A stretch of 64,000 bases of DNA from Fen-1273 sp963748405. Its GTDB lineage: Bacteria > Bacteroidota > Ignavibacteria > UBA10030 > UBA6906. This document shows, piece after piece, positions 18,101-25,870 of this stretch. The notes below the pieces were generated by a model. It worked only from the letters and a program-made list of their open reading frames with translations. It made no database searches and was not told the DNA's origin. Position 1 is the first letter of the stretch, and each line of letters begins with the position of its first letter. The position numbers were made by a program, and so were the translations under genes. The stretch covers positions 574,647 through 638,646 of the forward strand of contig CAVVIT010000007.1 in the NCBI GenBank assembly GCA_963748405.1, given 5' to 3'.

Positions 18101-18374
18101 CCACCTGTTTCCCGTCGCCTACAAGCTGAAGGGGGGCGGGAAGACGCTCGGCATGCCTGTGCCCGGGACCGGCACGTTCGTCTGGTGGGAGTCGCAGATC
18201 GATCCGACGCTCGTGTTCGGCATCCCGATGGGAGGGTGGAGGACCCCCGACGGGAAATTCTGCGAGAACAACCAGATGGAGCCGGACGTCAGGGTCCGGA
18301 ACGAACCCGACGTCATATCGGAAGGCAGGGACGAGCAGATCGAAGCGGCGGTCAGGGAACTGATGAAGCAGTGA
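15126..18374 (+). CDS. Tricorn-type protease (PD40 propellers, PDZ, S41 core), secreted
   Basis: 1082 residues. GTG start with GAAGGAG nine bases upstream and a signal peptide (KRILTLCFLGVLCTARAFS). Two beta-propellers made of PD40 repeats follow (FAPVWSHDGKTIAFASDR, PEFSPDGKEVAYLENR). A Lys/Glu-rich linker lies at ~570-600, then the C1 helical domain, a PDZ domain (~GGPLDVASSKIRPGDVIEKI) and the S41 peptidase core. Catalytic His773 is in NASHTGCRF; the nucleophile is Ser990 in SNYSDAHLFP, after IIVDTRFNGGGN. Tricorn trims peptides; bacterial exported versions probably degrade periplasmic or external peptides. The T9SS cargo gene follows after 41 bases, likely co-transcribed. Confidence 0.93.
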   Translation: MRKRILTLCFLGVLCTARAFSSDSPLWLRYPAISPDGTTVLFCYKGDIYAVPSSGGTATPLTLSESYEFAPVWSHDGKTIAFASDRYGNFDVFVMPSTGGEGRRLTFHSAREIPSTFSADDKAVFFSAYRQQAATTAQFPVYLMTQLYSVPVAGGRVSMVLPVPALDATVDAAGDRIIFHDNKGYESEWRKHHTSSVTRDVWMYDVKTKKYTQLTTFKGEDRNPVFDADGEHFTYLSEETGSFNVHRGSIADPSKNTALTHFTKHPVRFLTRSSSGVLCFSFDGEIYTMAPGAEPKKVQVRIAEDGRNSIEKIVPVSEGFTEARLSPNGKEFAYVFRGEVFVTSMEGGITKRITNTPTQERSVSFSPDGRSLVYAAERENNWNVYRTTIVRKEEPYFYASTVLKEEPVVATPAEEYQPEFSPDGKEVAYLENRVTLKVVNLATKETRTILPGDRNYSYADGDQYYQWSPDSKWFLVQFGLPERIQVPQIGLVSADGKGEIHNLTESGYDSFDPKWVMDGKMMIWGSDRHGARQQGGDLFTADVYGMFFTRAAYDRFRLSKEEFALVKEQEEKQEKEKKEAEEKSKSGGKEKAGKDSAKKDVVVDWAGLNERKSRLTIHTSEANDWVLSKDGEKLFYLTVFDKGNDLWVTELRTKETKLLAKLGARRASMELSGDGKFIFLLLDGKPVKIDAESGKEEPVKTGGEMVLNAAGERGYIFDHAWRQFKEKFYVADLQGVDWEYYYTAYRKFLPFINNNYDFAEMLSEMLGEVNASHTGCRFNSFRANTDLTAELGLLYDAGYAGDGVKVAEVVEGGPLDVASSKIRPGDVIEKIDGIPLGASMDFYQLLNRKAGKLTLLSVYNPDDDSRWEESCKPVSWGEESELMYRRWVRNRRSEVAKLSGGKIGYVHVRSMDDESMRTVFEEALGRNLGTRAIIVDTRFNGGGNIHEQLSDFLTGKRYMDIVPHGQYIGSEPYDKWTKPSIVLIGESNYSDAHLFPVAYKLKGGGKTLGMPVPGTGTFVWWESQIDPTLVFGIPMGGWRTPDGKFCENNQMEPDVRVRNEPDVISEGRDEQIEAAVRELMKQ

Positions 18375-18415
18375 AGGAAACGGCATCCACACACATACAC
18401 ACTCCGGGAGGTTTC

Positions 18416-19828
18416 ATGAAAACTGCAGCGAAGTTGATCGTGTTCATGTGTGCACTCGCGTCAGCGGGGGGGTCCGCCCTCGGACAGATTACGATCACGG
18501 CTTCGGACGTTGCCACGGCGCTTACCATCGGGGATTCGCTTGCGAACAAGTACGACACGCTGACCTCCGTTCTGGATATCGGCCAGATCGGGGCGACGTC
18601 CTGGGATTTCCACGCGCTCAGGTCGGATTCCGCGCTCACGCTGACGAGCATCCCGCTCGCCGGCACGCCTTTCCTCTCGCATTTTCCCTCGGCGACGCAC
18701 GTATTCCAGGCGAACCTGACTGTTGTGTACAGCGGCGCTCCCATTGCGGCGACGGGATACCTGTATTTCCAGATGACGACGGACATGCTGAACCTCGGGG
18801 AGGGGGCGACGGCGCTGGGCGGGCTTGCGACGCTGACCGGAACGAACGTACCGGCGGAGGTGTATTACCACCTTCCCTTGACGCTCGGAACGACGTGGAC
18901 GACGACGTACCTTGACACCACCGACATCATCGCGTTGGGCTCCCTGCAATCAGCGACGGGGACGAGGCACAACGCGACGTACCTTGTCGATGCCTACGGC
19001 CTCATGACGATTCCCGGGGGCTCCGTGTACGACGCGCTCAGGATCAAGTCGGTGGACACCATCACGACGTACACTTCCGGCGTCCCGAAGACCGGCGTGT
19101 CCGTGGGATACATATTCCTGGCGAAGAACTTTGCGTCCGTGCAGGTCACCGCGCTCGGCCCCGGGGAACCGGATCACGGGGTGATCAACCTGCAGGTCCG
19201 TTCCACCTCGTGGAACGCCAGAGTGGACGCGCTTCCCATACAGCTTTCCTCGTTCACTGCGTCGCTGAACGCCTCCGGCGCGGGCGCCCTCCTGCGCTGG
19301 AGAACACTGAGCGAAGTGAACAATTACGGGTTCGATGTCCAGCGGGGAGCCTCTTCCGCGGGTGAATTCGCGACGCTTCCCGGGGCGTTCATTCCCGGCC
19401 ACGGAACGACGACGGCGCCCTGCGATTACTCCTACGTCGATGCCGCCGCTCCTGCGGGCACCTGGTATTACCGCCTCAAGCAGATCGATCTTGACGGCGC
19501 CGTCCACTACAGCGATCCTGCCCGGACGGACGTTGCCGTGGCCGGGACAGTGAACGATGTCCCGGCGGCGTTCTCCCTGGGCCAGAATTTCCCGAACCCC
19601 TTCAATCCCGAAACGACGATCCGCTACGGGCTCCCGGCGGCGTCAAACGTGGATCTCGCTGTATATACCGTGCTCGGCGAGCGGGTCGCCGTGCTCTTCT
19701 CGGGTCCCCAGGGCGCGGGATTCCATGAGGTCAGGTTCGACGGTTCCGCTCTTGCGAGCGGGGTCTACTTCTACCGCCTCAAAGCGGGAAACTACGTGGA
19801 ATCGAAAAAACTGACACTGCTGCGATGA
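18416..19828 (+). CDS. Secreted T9SS cargo protein of unknown function
   Basis: 470 residues, ATG with GGGAGG upstream. Signal peptide (KLIVFMCALASAGGSALG), then a beta-rich domain of ~250 residues of unknown type, then a ~90-residue fibronectin-like segment (LLRWRTLSEVNNYGFDVQR ... TWYYRLKQIDLDG) that commonly precedes the sorting tail. The last ~85 residues are a type A T9SS sorting domain: FSLGQNFPNPFNPETTIRYG, VLGERVAVLF, GVYFYRLKAG and ESKKLTLLR. It should cross the outer membrane by T9SS and stay on the surface or be released. It ends in an ATGA overlap with the LOG gene, an unusual partner. Confidence 0.8.
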   Translation: MKTAAKLIVFMCALASAGGSALGQITITASDVATALTIGDSLANKYDTLTSVLDIGQIGATSWDFHALRSDSALTLTSIPLAGTPFLSHFPSATHVFQANLTVVYSGAPIAATGYLYFQMTTDMLNLGEGATALGGLATLTGTNVPAEVYYHLPLTLGTTWTTTYLDTTDIIALGSLQSATGTRHNATYLVDAYGLMTIPGGSVYDALRIKSVDTITTYTSGVPKTGVSVGYIFLAKNFASVQVTALGPGEPDHGVINLQVRSTSWNARVDALPIQLSSFTASLNASGAGALLRWRTLSEVNNYGFDVQRGASSAGEFATLPGAFIPGHGTTTAPCDYSYVDAAAPAGTWYYRLKQIDLDGAVHYSDPARTDVAVAGTVNDVPAAFSLGQNFPNPFNPETTIRYGLPAASNVDLAVYTVLGERVAVLFSGPQGAGFHEVRFDGSALASGVYFYRLKAGNYVESKKLTLLR

Positions 19829-20406
19829 GCCGCCGCATCTGCGTGTACTGTGCGTCGAGCCGGAGCTGCGACCCGGAATACCACCGGGCCGCATACCGGC
19901 TCGGGGGGCTCATCGCCGCGCAGTCCTGGTCCGTCGTGTACGGGGGCGGGGCGTACGGGTCGATGGGAGCGCTGGCCGACGGGGCGATCGCCGGCGGGGG
20001 GAAGATCACCGGCGTCATTCCCAATTTCATGAAAGAGCTCGAATGGGCGCACGGGGGTCTGTCGGAGCTTCGCGTCGTGGAGGACATGCGGACGCGCAAG
20101 CACATGATGCTCTCCGACAGCGACGCCGTCGTGGCCCTTCCCGGGGGGAGCGGCACGCTCGAGGAGCTGTTCGAAGCGCTCACGCTGAAACGGCTGGGAA
20201 TCTACCTGAACCCGGTCATCCTGGTGAACATGAGGGGATTTTACGACCCGCTGCTCGCGCTCCTCGAGAAATGCATCACCGAGAAGTTCATGGACCGCGC
20301 TCACGGGGAAATGTGGACCGTCGTCGGCGATGTGGACGACGTCGTCGGCGCCGTGCTCCGGACGCCGGCGTGGCCGAAAGAGTCGAGGAATTTCGCGGTC
20401 GTTTGA
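19825..20406 (+). CDS. LOG family protein (nucleotide 5'-monophosphate phosphoribohydrolase-like)
   Basis: 193 residues, TIGR00730-type Rossmann fold. Begins RICVYCASSRSCDPEY, has the nucleotide-binding VYGGGAYGSMGALADGA, the RTRKHMM segment and the signature PGGSGTLEELFEAL, which holds the catalytic Glu. The family hydrolyses AMP or N6-modified AMP to base plus ribose 5-phosphate (cytokinin activation in plants, nucleotide turnover in bacteria). Full length. The start overlaps the stop of the T9SS cargo gene, so it is translated from the same message; a functional link is not obvious. Confidence 0.92.
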   Translation: MSRRICVYCASSRSCDPEYHRAAYRLGGLIAAQSWSVVYGGGAYGSMGALADGAIAGGGKITGVIPNFMKELEWAHGGLSELRVVEDMRTRKHMMLSDSDAVVALPGGSGTLEELFEALTLKRLGIYLNPVILVNMRGFYDPLLALLEKCITEKFMDRAHGEMWTVVGDVDDVVGAVLRTPAWPKESRNFAVV

Positions 20407-20548
20407 TGATTCCCCCCGGCGGCTGGCGTACGCGATTGATCTTCGGGGGAAAGGAATGATCGTCTACGGAGTGCATGCGGCGGCTACGCGCTTGCCGCCG
20501 CGGCGATGAAGGAACTGATGAAACGCGGGAGCCCGGCCTGACGCTTCG

Positions 20549-20941
20549 TCAGTGCGCGTGCGCCTGTCTTCGTTCCCCTTCGCGGGGGACGAGCTCGTGG
20601 ATGCGCATGTCGCGTTCGGGCGAGGCGAGGGCGGCCGCCTGCGCCGGCTGTTCAACGTACGATTTCAGGTCGACCTTCAGGAACCGGGTCTCCTGCGGGC
20701 GGGGGGAAGAGCAGTGGATGCAGAGTGATTGCACGGTCGACATGAACCCGCATTGCGGGCAGATCCACACCTCGATCACCGGGTAGAGCCGCTCCCTTGC
20801 CGCCCCGCGCTCGTCTTCCTCCTCCCGGCAGTGGCGCGCAAGCTCGTCCTGGAGCTTGTGCTGTTCAGCGAGGAACAGAACGTACGCGACGAAAAGGAGG
20901 GCGGTGAGCGAGAGAAATCCGATGCCTATAGCGGGTGTCAT
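20549..20941 (-). CDS. Small membrane-anchored zinc-ribbon-like protein
   Basis: 130 residues. One N-terminal membrane helix (IGIGFLSLTALLFVAYVLFL), a charged helical stretch (~27-52), then ICPQCGFMSTVQSLCIHC, a CxxC-x9-CxxC zinc-ribbon pattern, and a His/Arg/Glu-rich tail ending QAHAH. It is 67 bases downstream of the membrane-protein gene 21009-21572 on the same strand and probably in its operon. Unknown function; the ribbon suggests protein or nucleic-acid contact at the membrane surface. Confidence 0.65.
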   Translation of the reverse strand: MTPAIGIGFLSLTALLFVAYVLFLAEQHKLQDELARHCREEEDERGAARERLYPVIEVWICPQCGFMSTVQSLCIHCSSPRPQETRFLKVDLKSYVEQPAQAAALASPERDMRIHELVPREGERRQAHAH

Positions 20942-21008
20942 TGCGACCTCTGGATCGTTAAATTGTGAGCGCCCCCTCCGGGGCGATTGTGCGGGTGTCA
21001 GATCTTCT

Positions 21009-21572
21009 TCATCGCCCCGGCCACAGCCAGCCGAACATGCCGGCTGTGAAGAGCGCGTACAGGAGTCCGTCGAACGTGTTCTTCATGCTCGTTGTCCATG
21101 CCCGTTTGTACCAGATTGACTCCGACCATCCGCCGACGGCGTAGCAGAAGAACGCGGTCGCTCCCGCGAACCGGAAGACGGTAAGATACGATGCGCCGGC
21201 AGGGACCGCCCGGCTGGCGATGTACGCGGAGCAGAAGCTCACGACGAGGCAGAAGACGAACCACTGGATGAGGTTTCCCGCCATCGACGGTCTCCCTCCC
21301 TCCCACACCGTCAGGAGCGCTCCCGGCCCCTTCTTCACTTTTTCCCTGAACTCCGAAGTGTTCATGTCCTTCATGTTCGCGGGGCGCGGAAGTATGTACT
21401 CTCCGGCGGGGATCTTCATCTGGCGTATGGCGTTTGCAACGGCGTCTTCGTCGGGGAGCTTGCGAAGATCGTTTGCGTGATAGCCGAAGACCATGTGCAC
21501 GAGCGAGCTGAGTACGAAGACGACGACGGCGGACAGAAGGATGGGAAGCCACAGGGACAACAGGGAGATCAT
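21009..21572 (-). CDS. Conserved multi-pass membrane protein of unknown function
   Basis: 187 residues. The start at 21572 has a strong GAGGAGGT upstream; a longer in-frame version from 21710 is rejected because its extra residues look non-coding. Membrane helices are at ~5-25, ~96-118, ~125-145 and ~165-183. Between the first two is a soluble segment with GYHANDLRKLPDEDAVANAIR and GEYILPRP, which resembles a family of four-helix proteins in many Gram-negatives. Function not known. It is co-oriented with the zinc-ribbon protein and reads away from the PorV-like gene. Confidence 0.75.
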   Translation of the reverse strand: MISLLSLWLPILLSAVVVFVLSSLVHMVFGYHANDLRKLPDEDAVANAIRQMKIPAGEYILPRPANMKDMNTSEFREKVKKGPGALLTVWEGGRPSMAGNLIQWFVFCLVVSFCSAYIASRAVPAGASYLTVFRFAGATAFFCYAVGGWSESIWYKRAWTTSMKNTFDGLLYALFTAGMFGWLWPGR

Positions 21573-21809
21573 GAGAACCTCCTCATGGACGAAACACCTG
21601 GTACGAGAATTATTCAGGTTGAACGATGGGAGTCCCGCGGGGCAGAATGACGCTTCCGGGAACTCTGCGAATGTATAGGATTTTACCGGACAATGCAAGC
21701 CCGGGGACATGTTTTTCGATGTTTGTTTTCCTCAGGGAAACAAAGGGGATTTCGGCGTTTTCGGGAGGCATGACGGCCGTTGTGCCCCGGGAAGGGTTGC
21801 TCCCGGGAT

Positions 21810-21820
21810 GGGGGGGGGGG
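21810..21820. repeat. 11-base poly-G tract in the upstream region of the PorV-like gene
   Basis: Eleven consecutive G after CCCGGGAT, eight bases before the candidate -35 box. A short stem CCCGGGA / TCCCGGG (21786-21792 / 21801-21807) sits immediately upstream. Tracts this long are prone to slippage. Confidence 0.85.
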
Positions 21821-21827
21821 AGAGTAA

Positions 21828-21856
21828 TTGATATTGGGACCCACCGGGGGTATATT
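21828..21856 (+). promoter_or_regulatory. Candidate sigma70-type promoter of the PorV-like gene
   Basis: -35 TTGATA (21828-21833), 17-bp spacer, -10 TATATT (21851-21856). The ATG is only five bases after the -10 box, so a transcript from this promoter would be leaderless or nearly so, and there is no ribosome-binding site. Confidence 0.5.
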
Positions 21857-21861
21857 GCCGC

Positions 21862-23004
21862 ATGCGAAATATCCTGTCGCGAAAAGGTCTGCTCCGCGTG
21901 CTTGTCGCCTCAGCGATCGTTCCCCCTGCTGTTTCTGCCCAGGTCGCCTACTATCAGACTCCGCTCGATGTCCCCTCTGATGCCCGGGGAGTGGGGATGG
22001 GAGAATCGCTTGTCGCCCTCCGGGGGAATTCGTCGGCACTGGTCTACAATCCGGCCGGTCTCGCTTCACTGGTGGGTGCAGGATTCTCGTACTCCGAGCG
22101 GGAATTGAACTGGATGCCGGGACTCGAAGATTTCAGGTATTACGGATTCAACGGCTGGGTGGAGACACCCGTCGGCGTCTTCGCCGCCCGGTACGACAGG
22201 TTTTCCATGGGGACGATAAACGGTGCGCTGCAGGCGGACAACGCGCAGGGCTACGTGGACGTGAACATCACCCCGTACAAGCACGACATCATACTCGGGT
22301 TCGGGAGGGAAATCGGGGGGGGATTGGAGGCCGGAGTCTCCGCAAAGTACTATGACGACGTGACGGACTATGCCCCGGGAACCGAATCCGAATTCCCCTC
22401 CGGGACGCCCTCGACGACGCCCGCCTGGCTCTTCGACGGAGGGCTGCTGTACACCGTCCCGGGACTTCCGGGGCGTGGCTCCGCACTCGAAGAACTGACG
22501 ATCGCGCTTTCACTGCAGAACGTCGGGACGAAGATCAAATATGCGTGGGGCGGCCTCTCTTCCCCGTCGGAACAGGCGCTCCCCGAGTACTTCCGCGCCG
22601 GGCTCGCGTTGAAGGCTGCGCTCCCGGGCTCCGGATCCCCGGGTCCGGAGTTGCTCGCGATGGCGTTCACGCTCGAATACTCTAACCTCCTCAATACCTC
22701 TCCCGACCGCATCGGTGGGACCGCGTTCTGGGGGTCGGGGCTCGAATTGACGCTGGGGGGGATCGTTACGCTCCGGGGCGGTTGCGTCGTGCTGCCCGTG
22801 ACGAGCGCATACGGGGAAGCGGGGGCGGTCGCCTACAGGTACGGTTTGGGAGTGAATTTCCCCCTGAGGAGAATGGGGATACCCGTGCCGCTTGTCATCG
22901 AGGCGGGGTATGCCGCAATCCCCCTGCGTGACATGGCAATGCTGTTCTTCGGGCCGCAGAGGCATTCCCTTGATTCGTTTACGTTCGAAGTGAGGATGGA
23001 ATGA
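21862..23004 (+). CDS. PorV/PorQ-like outer-membrane beta-barrel protein
   Basis: 380 residues. Signal peptide (~1-26, ending VSA-Q), then the family signature SDARGVGMGESLVALRGN and SALVYNPAGLASL, which characterises the PorV/PorQ/FadL-like group. The rest alternates as a ~14-strand barrel and ends in FEVRME. In T9SS, PorV shuttles cargo from the translocon to the attachment complex; other members have unknown roles. Since T9SS-tailed proteins occur in this window, a shuttle role is attractive but unproven. ATG 21862 has no Shine-Dalgarno. The last four bases overlap the next barrel gene (ATGA). Confidence 0.75.
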   Translation: MRNILSRKGLLRVLVASAIVPPAVSAQVAYYQTPLDVPSDARGVGMGESLVALRGNSSALVYNPAGLASLVGAGFSYSERELNWMPGLEDFRYYGFNGWVETPVGVFAARYDRFSMGTINGALQADNAQGYVDVNITPYKHDIILGFGREIGGGLEAGVSAKYYDDVTDYAPGTESEFPSGTPSTTPAWLFDGGLLYTVPGLPGRGSALEELTIALSLQNVGTKIKYAWGGLSSPSEQALPEYFRAGLALKAALPGSGSPGPELLAMAFTLEYSNLLNTSPDRIGGTAFWGSGLELTLGGIVTLRGGCVVLPVTSAYGEAGAVAYRYGLGVNFPLRRMGIPVPLVIEAGYAAIPLRDMAMLFFGPQRHSLDSFTFEVRME

Positions 23005-23618
23005 AACTCCGCGCGATTCCGTTCCTCGTTCTCTGCGCCGCTTCGGCCGGGGCGCAGGTGCCGCTCGCGGCGGGCATCACGGCGGCGGCGGTCTTTTCGA
23101 AACCCTTTCTCGATGACTACGGCGCCACCCCGCTGACGATTTCGCGCACGGCGTATGCCTCCGTCGGCGGAGTGCTCCGCGTTCCGCTGGAGGGATCCCT
23201 TTTCGTCCAGCTCGAGCCCGCGTTCGTCCGCAAAGGTCTTGAAGGAATGGAATCCCTCTACGGCTACTCGTACCGTGTCAGGGGGAACGCGGACTACGTC
23301 GAACTCCCCGTTGTTCTCTGCCTGTCGTTTCCTTCCGGGGCATTTTCCCCGTACGCGATGATCGGTCCCGCGCTCGGATACAAGGTGGCCGAGAAATGGG
23401 ATTTCGGGTTTGCATCCGGACCCCCGCCCGACCTGTATGAACGGTATGACGTCTCTCTCGAGGGGGGAGGAGGTCTTGAATACCGTTTTGCGCCGTCGGC
23501 GTCCGCGGTGGTTCAGGCCCGCTATTCCATCGGGTTGAACCAGATCAACACGAGCGGAAGCGGCGGGCTCCGCTCATCCGAAGTCAGACTCAGCGCGGGG
23601 CTCCTCTTTCGGCTGTAG
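23001..23618 (+). CDS. PorT-like outer-membrane beta-barrel protein
   Basis: 205 residues. Signal peptide (FLVLCAASAGAQ), then an eight-strand barrel pattern (FVQLEPAFVRKGLEG, YVELPVVLCLSF, GAFSPYAMIGPALGYK) ending in SAGLLFRL. The layout YvelPl.....g...PY...Gp..gy is the hallmark of the PorT/outer-membrane beta-barrel domain group (PF13568). Translationally coupled to the PorV-like gene. A T9SS role is possible but this domain is widespread in the phylum. Confidence 0.75.
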   Translation: MKLRAIPFLVLCAASAGAQVPLAAGITAAAVFSKPFLDDYGATPLTISRTAYASVGGVLRVPLEGSLFVQLEPAFVRKGLEGMESLYGYSYRVRGNADYVELPVVLCLSFPSGAFSPYAMIGPALGYKVAEKWDFGFASGPPPDLYERYDVSLEGGGGLEYRFAPSASAVVQARYSIGLNQINTSGSGGLRSSEVRLSAGLLFRL

Positions 23619-23672
23619 GTTCCCGTTCAGTCGGTTCTCTCTCACGCCACCCGTCGACACATTCGGAGCACG

Positions 23673-25369
23673 ATGCTCATGACACAGCACACGTTTCCCG
23701 GCGGATTCCGCGGAATGGTATCCCTCGCGCTTCTCCCGGTCCTCATCCATTCTTCCGCCCCGGCGGGTGAAGGGGGGGCGAACGTCGAAATCCGGAGCCT
23801 GACGCTTTTCAAGAACGGGCTCGGGTTCGTCGTCTCGTCCGCCCGGATTCCTGAACGCTCCACGTCGGTGCGCATCGGACAACTCCCCGTCCCTTCGTTT
23901 GGAACGTTCTGGATAGGGTACCCGAAAGAAGTCAAAGTCCGGAGTCTCGTCACGTCGATGGAAGAGGTCGAGAGGTCCGTTCCCGCGCAGAACATCGGGC
24001 AGGTCGTTCAGGCCAGCGCGGGCCGCAGGGTGATCGTCCACACGCCTGACCGCGATTTCGACGGCGTCGTCCTTCCGCGCGCGGTCCCCTCGGGCCCGCC
24101 GCTTGCGCCGAGCCCGTACGTTATGAGCCCCCGGACTCCCGATCCGTACGGTTCGGACATCAGGCCGATGCCGGGCACCGACGTCCTGATGCTGAAAACG
24201 GAGAAAGGGACGGTCGTCCTGAGTCCTTCCTCCGTGATGCGGGCGGAATTCCCCGACAGCGACCCGGTCGCGACGGTCCAGTTCAGGACGCAATCCCCCT
24301 CGTTGCGCATCGAGCTGGAGAAGCCCGCCGGGGGGGAGGACCTCACCGTGAGCTGCCTGGTGCACGGCGTCACCTGGGTCCCCTCGTATATGATCGACCT
24401 GTCGGATCCGAAGACGGCGAAGTTCAGCGCCCACGCGGAGATCGTCAACGAGCTGGCGGATCTCGACGGCGTGAGCCTCCGGCTGGTCACGGGATTCCCG
24501 AATCTCCGGTTCGGGGAGATCCTGAGCCCGGTCGCGATGAGCCAGACGCTTGCGGATTTTCTCCGCTCGCTGGCCGGGGGGGCCGCCGCGCAGGGAGCGA
24601 ATGCGTCGATGCTCATGAACCAGGTGGCGCTCATGACGGGAAATTCACGCGCTGCGGACGACGTTGCTGCGCTCGTCCCCGGGTATACCACCGCCCAGGA
24701 GGGCCTTGTCGCCGAGGACCTGTACATGTATCCCGTAGGCGGGTTCTCGCTGAAGAGGAATGAAACTGCGTGGGTCCCCCTGTTTACGGCGGAAATGCCG
24801 TACAGGCACGTGTACACCTGGAAGATCGCCGATTTCCTCGATGAGAACGATCATTACCGGCCGGCGGCGGAAAGGCCCGACCGCGTGAAAGCGGAAGAGG
24901 TCTGGCATTCCTGCCGGATCGTCAATACACTCTCGATGCCGCTCACGACCGCTTCGGCGGAATTCGTGACGGGGGGGAGTTCACGGGACAGGACGTCTGC
25001 TATTACACCCCCCCGAAATCGGAAACGACGATACGGATCAACAAGGCGCTCAACATACTCGCCGACCAGGCGGAAAGCGAGGTCGAACGAAAACGGGATG
25101 CCTCCGTCATTCACGGATATCACTACGACCTCGTGAAGATCAGGGGGGATCTGAAGCTCCGGAACAGGATTGACCGGGCGGTCAGCGTGGAGATCACGAA
25201 AGAGCTCTCCGGGGACGTCCTGGAATCCGACCCCCGTGCGGGCGACGTGAAAACGGCGAAAGGATTGAAACAGGTCAACACGAAGCACGTGCTTACGTGG
25301 CTCCTCACCCTGGAGCCCGGTGAGGAGCGGAGCGTGTCATACCAGTACCAGGTGTATTTCAGGGAGTAG
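23673..25369 (+). pseudogene. DUF4139-type secreted protein interrupted by a frameshift at a 7-G tract
   Basis: Starts ATG 23673 behind GGAG, with a signal peptide. Residues ~200-430 resemble DUF4139 (VHGVTWVPSYMIDLSD, HAEIVNELADLDGVSLRLVTGFP). At G7 (24971-24977) the frame shifts: the first frame runs into ~52 unrelated residues and stops at 25136, whereas from 24977 the -1 frame reads on with EFTGQDVCYYTPPKSETTI and later NRIDRAVSVEITKELSGDVLE to the natural end VSYQYQVYFRE at 25369. Joined, the product is ~565 residues. Explanations: one base lost from the G tract in the genome, an assembly error, slippage that allows on/off switching, or ribosomal -1 slippage at GGGGGGG. Function of the family is unknown. 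Confidence 0.8.
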
Positions 25370-25438
25370 GGGATCGCGCGCGGCTGCGCGTAACCCCGTT
25401 TCCTGCACTATGCAATCACAACGAGAGAAGGAGACCGC

Positions 25439-25870
25439 ATGCGCCCGAAACTGGATGTGAAGCTCTGGCTGTACGCCTCTGTTGCAGCGTTCGTGCTGCT
25501 CTCACTGGCGTCGTTCGTCTCGAGAATGATCATACCGGCTGCGCCCCCCGGGGGAGGCATGCCGGTGCCCGAGACCGGGATGATGGCCCGGCTGCTGATT
25601 TACCTCGGCAGGATTGTCTTCAGCCTCGTCTTCGTTTATGTCTACGTCAAAGGGTACGAACAGAGATCCTGGGCGGGGGAGGGGTTGCGGTTCGGCGCCT
25701 GCATCGCGGTGCTCGTGGCTGTTCCCAATCTCGTTTACACGCTCGTCGCCCCGGGGGCGCCGGCGGCCGAGACGGTCGGCCCGCTCCTGAGAAACGTCGT
25801 TCAGCTTCTCCTGGCCGGTCCCCTTGTTGCGGCGATATACAGGCCGGGCGGGGCGAAGCCTGCCGCCTGA
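25439..25870 (+). CDS. Small four-helix membrane protein, unknown function
   Basis: 143 residues with AAGGAG before ATG 25439. Four hydrophobic helices (~8-32, ~48-68, ~80-102, ~112-132) with GYEQRSWAGEGLRFGA between helices 2 and 3, a pattern shared by a group of uncharacterised inner-membrane proteins. Stop is directly next to the stop of the convergent GT87 gene. No function can be assigned. Confidence 0.7.
   Translation: MRPKLDVKLWLYASVAAFVLLSLASFVSRMIIPAAPPGGGMPVPETGMMARLLIYLGRIVFSLVFVYVYVKGYEQRSWAGEGLRFGACIAVLVAVPNLVYTLVAPGAPAAETVGPLLRNVVQLLLAGPLVAAIYRPGGAKPAA

Noticed and set aside
25133..25369. Separate 78-codon gene after the DUF4139-type gene.
   Set aside because: Its sequence continues the interrupted protein in the -1 frame from the 7-G tract, so it is the gene's 3' part.
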